From QQUD01 sp039029915 (GTDB lineage: Bacteria; Chloroflexota; Anaerolineae; Promineifilales; Promineifilaceae): 18,894 nt of DNA. Of the stretch, positions 15,601 to 18,894 are shown one piece after another (the stretch's first letter is position 1; each line of letters begins with the position of its first letter). The translations under genes were made by a program, and so were the position numbers. The notes beneath the pieces were generated by a model. It worked only from the letters and a program-made list of their open reading frames with translations, was not told the DNA's origin and made no database searches. The stretch is from NCBI GenBank assembly GCA_039029915.1, contig JBCCFD010000104.1, forward strand, positions 1-18,894. The letters are read 5' to 3'.

Positions 15601-15996
15601 CTGTTTACAGGAAAGCATATTGGTCAGGATTCTGTGACGACCCGAGCTAACGAAACGATTGGATTCATTGTGGTTGAATCTGGATTCGGAACACTCAATT
15701 CACAAGAATATCGAACCGCCTTAGGTGGTGACACCATTCGAGGGGTTGAGAATACGCCGCCGTACAATTATACCTACGGTGCGGCATTCTCAAGCACACC
15801 AGGTATCGCTGTCGTAACCCAAGCAGCTATGGACGGTGGTGATGGTTCATGGGCTTATACGTATGGCCCTAATCCAATGACAGCGACTCAGCTTAGCTTG
15901 GCAAATGATGAGGATGCTATTGGAGACGCTGAGAGAGCCCATACGACTGAACAAACAAGTTACTTCGTCTTTGAAAGAGAAATTGTGTTGCCTTAG
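12700..15996 (+). CDS. Large multidomain surface protein with a TadE-like N-terminal segment
   Basis: A 1,098-residue exported protein. A basic N-terminus precedes a TadE/TadG-like segment at about 14-63 (AQAMVEFALIA, a hydrophobic helix, then NTVQNSAREGIRYAITG), as in Flp-pilus minor pseudopilins. Thr/Pro linkers (about 197-247, 342-373, 465-478 and around 605-620) separate beta domains: an Ig-like region (about 246-342), another (373-464), a CARDB-like domain (480-604), a carboxypeptidase-regulatory/SdrD-B-like domain (627-718, DENGYYQFLNVPDDTYTVY), a cadherin-like putative-Ig domain (726-809, LTYSAIGLPPNLSINATTG), and a C-terminal domain of about 290 residues with MTFNDPNWSVFWSRG and HTTEQ that I cannot name. 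ATG 12700 was chosen because the TadE signature begins there; its ribosome-binding site (AGGA) is weak. Probably a surface adhesin or pilus-associated protein; no tad genes are adjacent. Confidence 0.8.
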   Translation: MTGLKKRYKKSSKAQAMVEFALIATVLLMLIFIVIEAARILWAWNTVQNSAREGIRYAITGQTLGNDFCPVDGFPKFDDNGRDVCNLGDNNRIASIIVRSHNGLSGLPLNETSNAFEDDNYYNIEIWGVNPEAEDGQLLYDFGGLPNYPVVVRVTYRVPIITPLLRPIAPSVPVFGQVALTNENFGSLSSGNVGQGLPPVIPSIPTPGVTPSPTPSPTATSTSDGPPPDPTETGTATATSTPAVCPVNFVQPPVADQTSVLVTGEIGATVEIWDITTDPETLLGTTTLLDRPGYLCGGFADFVPATHPALSIPLVSGHFIEVRQFVNGTLHSTDVGIVLDEAPTATPTETNTPAPTPTETGTPTVTPTNTPGSAFITLLPNCGGSNNIGNTVTVTVLGFNWPDDQDIAIFWDSTSAQTVILDENHNGSFSFTFTVNNIDPGTYQVLASAPIGDQTATYTVPCDNFVPTPVTSTPTNTPRPIDLVMVSPPEIVSSLPITAYTPVDFSVIITNTGDVDVNSQFFVDIYLDPTDVFTTHIPIEQSSGYSAISSLAGGESKVITITSQLGFENDPATHMVYGMVDSAGVPGQGQIFEPIETNNISDPAEVTGIISADTPTPTPTVDPSGSNIIAGTVNSRVVEWATQFRAVVTLIDSSGNIFAVTDSDENGYYQFLNVPDDTYTVYSCIDIDGIGYFGVRLGIVPPNPVANIYMLPGPCGVSTQTNQPPNVVHPGDQYNLEGDGVSLIISATDPENDTLTYSAIGLPPNLSINATTGEIFGTIANGFAGEYPVGVTVDDGTNQTSILFTWHVLADELRFETFRVLNVSSSDWVTVTTTNSYIDMVVVCSTRYPTSGTLIPRVVRVQNANIGNSFQVILQNPSGLPVSASIVDCMVMEAGTWQLPDGRNIEAQKYISTVTDRNGSWNAEAQTYGQAYSNPIVFGQVMTFNDPNWSVFWSRGNSRTAPPSSANLFTGKHIGQDSVTTRANETIGFIVVESGFGTLNSQEYRTALGGDTIRGVENTPPYNYTYGAAFSSTPGIAVVTQAAMDGGDGSWAYTYGPNPMTATQLSLANDEDAIGDAERAHTTEQTSYFVFEREIVLP

Positions 15997-16024
15997 TACC
16001 CATTCGCAATTAGGTTAGCGTATT

Positions 16025-16052
16025 GGCAAACGGGCTTGCAGTAGCCTTTGCC
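16025..16052 (+). terminator. Hairpin downstream of the surface-protein gene
   Basis: GGCAAA (16025-16030) and GGCT (16033-16036) pair with AGCC (16043-16046) and TTTGCC (16047-16052), giving ten base pairs with a two-base bulge and a TGCAGT loop. It lies 29 bp after the stop at 15996. No U-tract follows, so it may stabilise the 3' end or act as a weak terminator. Confidence 0.45.
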
Positions 16053-16124
16053 TTCACAAATTGCCAACTTATTAACGAGCGGCTACTTAGATTTATTAAC
16101 CAATAATTTGGAGTAATGGTTTAA

Positions 16125-17498
16125 ATGATGCAAACAAAAAATATTCGTATTGTTTTGATAACCTTCTTGGTTGCAACCCTGGGTGTTTACTTAAATTCCG
16201 CTCAGGCTGAACCAGATGAAATTGAGGCAGAGTTTGCGGTAAGTTGGGATAACAATAATAGGGCTTTAACAACAGCAACAAACAGTCCAGATGGTGCTCG
16301 ACTGCCACAAGTGGCAGTAGCCCCAAATGGGACCGAGCTTATGGTGGTTTTTAATCATCAGGAAAGCGGTTCTGCATCTGATAATGACCCCTATTTTGTG
16401 TTTTCAAATACAAACGGCACCACTTGGTCAACCCCTAGGCCAATTTTCACCAGTAACGAAAATTCTATTCAACCCTCTGTGACATTTGATAGTCAAAATG
16501 ATGCACATGCGGTTTGGGTTGAAGATGAAGTTGAACTTTTTTACGCGCCACAAGATACCAACGACCAAACAGTATTCTCAGCACCTAGTCAAATTGTTTC
16601 AGGGGCGGGAGGCATCGTAGCGGAAGTCGATTCACCTAAAATCGTAGCCTCATCGGGGAATGTATTAGATGTGGTATGGATTGAAAGAAATCAGAATGCA
16701 TCTATCGGTTTTGGGACACCAGATGTTTATCATGCCCGATCGCTTAACGGTGGAAGCACTTGGAATAGTAGCAGTTCTTCATTGCTTTCAGCGGTTGCTT
16801 CCCGGGCGCCAGATATTCGAATTGGCATTAACAATCAGGTTATTGATTTAGTTTGGCAGGAAGAACTCTCTTCCAATCGATGGGTTATTCGCTACTCAAA
16901 ATCAACGGATGGCGGTGCATCTTGGTCATTTCCAATTCAAATCTCAGATAATGCCAATGATCGGAGCGCTGAACGGCCGTCTATTGTGAACAAGAATGGT
17001 GTTTTTGAAGTGATTTATACTGAAAAAGATGTGGGGACCGCAGCTGAGTTTTTAGAAGATCAACAAGTTCGCTATGTTTCTTGCTTGTCATCAGACTGTA
17101 CAGTGCCTGCTAATTGGGAAGCTTCTATTAAAGCATCAGGGTTCGATGTGGGTGCCAATACAAATAATAGTGAAGTAATCATCTCCGGCATGGCAACATT
17201 AGATGATTGCACGATCGTCTCTTATCATGGCACCATCGATGGCTTACCAGATAATAACGAAGTCCTTTTCAACACAACGAGCTGTGAACAAGATGAGTGG
17301 ATTATTCCAAATCAAGTAACGGGATCAAGCGTCCGCTCAATACGGCCGTCTTTGGCAACTCAAGGTGATTTTGTCTACATGGTTTTCACACGAGCAGGTG
17401 AGTCTCCATCGTCCGAGGATCAAATTCGATTTTTTAGAGGTGAGCTTGAAGAATTCGTCGAGATTCCAACCATCTATCTACCACTAATCTTTAGATAA
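16125..17498 (+). CDS. Secreted Asp-box (BNR/sialidase-like beta-propeller) protein
   Basis: A 457-residue exported protein. The signal peptide has KNIR, a hydrophobic core, and probable cleavage after NSAQA (residue 28). Three Asp-box-like turns are visible: SNTNGTTWS, SLNGGSTWN and the perfect STDGGASWS, each in a beta-rich context with recurring DVVWIE / DLVWQE strands, as in sialidase-superfamily propellers. I see no complete sialidase arginine triad, so enzymatic activity should not be assumed; a binding or structural propeller is equally likely. The protein ends EIPTIYLPLIFR, an ending I associate with exported Chloroflexota proteins. GGAG at 16110-16113 serves ATG 16125; a second ATG follows immediately. 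It lies downstream of the TadE-type surface protein and may share its envelope location. Hairpins flank it on both sides. Confidence 0.75.
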   Translation: MMQTKNIRIVLITFLVATLGVYLNSAQAEPDEIEAEFAVSWDNNNRALTTATNSPDGARLPQVAVAPNGTELMVVFNHQESGSASDNDPYFVFSNTNGTTWSTPRPIFTSNENSIQPSVTFDSQNDAHAVWVEDEVELFYAPQDTNDQTVFSAPSQIVSGAGGIVAEVDSPKIVASSGNVLDVVWIERNQNASIGFGTPDVYHARSLNGGSTWNSSSSSLLSAVASRAPDIRIGINNQVIDLVWQEELSSNRWVIRYSKSTDGGASWSFPIQISDNANDRSAERPSIVNKNGVFEVIYTEKDVGTAAEFLEDQQVRYVSCLSSDCTVPANWEASIKASGFDVGANTNNSEVIISGMATLDDCTIVSYHGTIDGLPDNNEVLFNTTSCEQDEWIIPNQVTGSSVRSIRPSLATQGDFVYMVFTRAGESPSSEDQIRFFRGELEEFVEIPTIYLPLIFR

Positions 17499-17510
17499 CA
17501 CATTGGATAT

Positions 17511-17552
17511 CCTTTGAGGTTGTTCATTATTTGAAAAACACAACCTCAAAGG
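17511..17552. terminator. 13-bp perfect inverted repeat, likely transcription terminator
   Basis: CCTTTGAGGTTGT (17511-17523) and ACAACCTCAAAGG (17540-17552) pair perfectly around a 16-nt A/T-rich loop, 12 bp after the Asp-box gene stop. No clear U-tract follows on the plus strand. It separates this gene from the PepSY-like gene and is the cleanest stem in the right half of the window. Confidence 0.65.
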
Positions 17553-17596
17553 ACAAATGAAATTTTACACATCAAAAAAATTCTGGAACAGTTTAA

Positions 17597-18301
17597 ATGG
17601 AAACTAGAGGCTCTTTCAATCGATTAGAATGGTTACTTGGCATTTTGCTTGTCATCCTCTTAATCATTGTTGTCGTACTATCAATTGTATTTTGGTTTTC
17701 ACCCGATGCACCTAACGCAGCGGGGAATCTAGGCCCTGCCCAAAATTCAGCGACCACAGTTGCCCAAAATGCTAGCCAAATTGGACCAACCCCCGTATTT
17801 CAAGGAAATACGGCCCTAATTGCCTATCTCACGGCCGAAAAATTAGCCCAAACCTGGAGCACCGACGCCCAACTGCTTAATGCGAACGCCACATGGTCAC
17901 AGGGTGCAACGGTAGCAAATTTACAAAGCGGGAAAACAACGTGGGCCTTTACCTTCTTTTCAAAACAAGCTCAAAAAGCAACCACCATCTCAGTCATAGA
18001 AAACCAAGCAAACTTCGTGGCTGAAGCACCATCTCCAATCGATTACAGCATTCACAACATCTCAACTTGGCAAATTGATAGTAACGATGCCATTCAAATT
18101 CTATTAGATCAAGGTGGTTACAACTTTATCAATCAGGAAGGTGTAACAATTTTAACCATGTCCCTCATGGCTGATATGGGCACCCCTTCACAACAAATGG
18201 AATGGTTCGTCTCTCTAATTGGGACCGAGAGCGGCAACTCCATCGATGTAAGACTCAATGCAAATACAGGTGAAGTTTTAGAATTATCAAATGTACAGTA
18301 A
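17597..18301 (+). CDS. Membrane-anchored protein with PepSY-like C-terminal domain
   Basis: A 234-residue protein of unknown function. A short basic N-terminus (METRGSFNRLEW) leads to one strong transmembrane helix at about 13-35, a Gln/Asn/Thr-rich low-complexity linker (about 36-70), and a globular extracytoplasmic domain. The end of that domain (TWQIDSNDAIQILLDQGG, then MEWFVSLIG and SIDVRLNANTGEVLEL) matches the PepSY pattern, in which the final strand carries a D/N-A-x-T-G-E/K-V signature. PepSY domains are associated with inhibition of peptidases or sensing outside the membrane; that role here is only inference. GGAA at 17585-17588 is the likely ribosome-binding site. The start context GTTTAAATG is identical to that of the upstream Asp-box gene. 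Confidence 0.6.
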   Translation: METRGSFNRLEWLLGILLVILLIIVVVLSIVFWFSPDAPNAAGNLGPAQNSATTVAQNASQIGPTPVFQGNTALIAYLTAEKLAQTWSTDAQLLNANATWSQGATVANLQSGKTTWAFTFFSKQAQKATTISVIENQANFVAEAPSPIDYSIHNISTWQIDSNDAIQILLDQGGYNFINQEGVTILTMSLMADMGTPSQQMEWFVSLIGTESGNSIDVRLNANTGEVLELSNVQ

Positions 18302-18416
18302 TTAGGTGAATTAAGGTCAGCCAAAGATATTTTGATGGGTACGAATCGATTTTAGCTGTACTTCAAAGCAAACAAAACAAAGCAATCAGTTTTTTTATCC
18401 ATCTAATCTTTTTTGT

Positions 18417-18782
18417 TTGCATTCATCCCTTCGATGGAGCCAAATTCTGACTGCTTGTTTCGGCGTGGTTCAAATGATCATTGCGTATCTTGCTTCATTC
18501 ACTACGAGAAGTGTCATCAATGAAGTGCTGGGAATCGCCGGGATGACAGTAGGCTTGCTGTTGGGGTTGTTTGCCCTCTCAAAGCTAAACCCTCGCTGTG
18601 GCGAATTCGGCGCGATTGGAGGACTTGTTTTCGCTGCATGCCTGCTGCTCACGATTAAACTAATCCTACCAATCTTTGACATCAACATCGCGTGGCCGTG
18701 GTTTGCGCTTATTGGTTCTAGCTGCACCGTTGTCGTCGCTTCGATTCTTAGTTCCATAGTTCCTTCAAAGTCTCACTCATGA
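18417..18782 (+). pseudogene. C-terminal remnant of a sodium:solute symporter (SSS family)
   Basis: The frame gives about 120 residues with four hydrophobic segments (ILTACFGVVQMIIAYLA, VLGIAGMTVGLLLGLFAL, AIGGLVFAACLLLTIKLIL, AWPWFALIGSSCTVVVASIL). The pattern, including the LGIAGMTVGLLLGLFAL-x-K-L-x-P-R block and AWPWFALIGS, strongly resembles the last quarter of sodium:solute symporters, which are normally about 500 residues. The region upstream (18302-18416) is AT-rich and shows no remainder of the family, so the gene appears cut at about 18416. The frame opens only with TTG 18417, without a ribosome-binding site; ATG 18474 lies inside the first helix. Its stop overlaps the next start (ATGA, 18779-18782), as expected for the tail of an original operon. 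A genuine short membrane protein is the alternative. Confidence 0.55.
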
Positions 18783-18894
18783 GTCTCAAGAGTTTTTCTA
18801 TTCTGGTTGCCTGGTCCGTAGCCTTTTGTGCAGTAACCGCGGGGCTGCCTGGTTTGGGGCATGCACAACATTTGCCTCGCGTTGCGCCGGAAGA
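18779..18894 (+). CDS. Exported protein, N-terminal fragment (runs off window)
   Basis: ATG 18779 overlaps the stop of the symporter remnant. The first 38 codons give MSLKSFSILVAWSVAFCAV, then a segment ending GHAQHLPRVAPE: a clear signal peptide with likely cleavage after GHA. The mature start LPRVAPE resembles that of class-C beta-lactamase-like serine hydrolases, which are sometimes found next to SSS symporters. That is inference from a few residues. Base composition here looks more GC-rich than in the preceding genes. Confidence 0.55.
   Translation, partial: MSLKSFSILVAWSVAFCAVTAGLPGLGHAQHLPRVAPE

Overview
The window looks like chromosomal DNA of a moderate-GC bacterium, most likely a member of the Chloroflexota (Anaerolineae-like). 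This is inference. The pointers are long secreted proteins with Thr/Pro-rich linkers, a large protein with a TadE-like N-terminus, a secreted beta-propeller-like protein ending in YLPLIFR (an ending I associate with Chloroflexota exported proteins), a SARP/BTAD regulator fused to an ATPase, and GAF-rich histidine kinases. No rRNA, tRNA, CRISPR array, transposase or phage gene was seen.

Layout. 1-772 (-) is the N-terminal part of the membrane AAA+ protease FtsH. 945-1583 (-) is an ECF-type sigma factor. A divergent intergenic region leads to a two-gene, ATGA-coupled cell-wall operon (+): an Amidase_3-type N-acetylmuramoyl-L-alanine amidase (2020-2799) and a TPR/TM/YkuD L,D-transpeptidase (2796-3797). 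purA follows (4204-5493, +). A 550-bp gap then holds several inverted repeats and a 112-bp tandem repeat, and ends at an orphan double-GAF histidine kinase (6044-7909, +). Convergent to it, with 9 bp between the stops, is a two-gene ATGA-coupled operon on the minus strand: a SARP/BTAD regulator with a P-loop ATPase (10654-12300), then a multi-pass membrane protein with a related P-loop ATPase (7919-10657). The right third carries exported proteins on the plus strand: a roughly 1,100-residue TadE-anchored multidomain surface protein (12700-15996), a secreted Asp-box protein (16125-17498) and a membrane-anchored PepSY-like protein (17597-18301), separated by hairpins. The last 500 bp hold what looks like the C-terminal stump of a sodium:solute symporter, overlapped by the start of a secreted protein that runs off the window.

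How the genes may work together. Envelope biology dominates: FtsH quality control, peptidoglycan hydrolysis and cross-linking, surface adhesin-like proteins, and membrane-linked signalling ATPases. The sigma factor, the kinase and the SARP-ATPase are three separate regulatory inputs without an obvious partner (anti-sigma factor, response regulator) next to them.

The strongest signal outside ordinary annotation is the palindromic octamer ACGGCCGT. It occurs 23 times in 18.9 kb, where base composition alone predicts about 0.2. It lies in all three codon phases of genes on both strands and in two intergenic regions, much like the HIP1 palindrome of cyanobacteria. The second candidate novelty is the coupled SARP-ATPase / membrane-ATPase pair.
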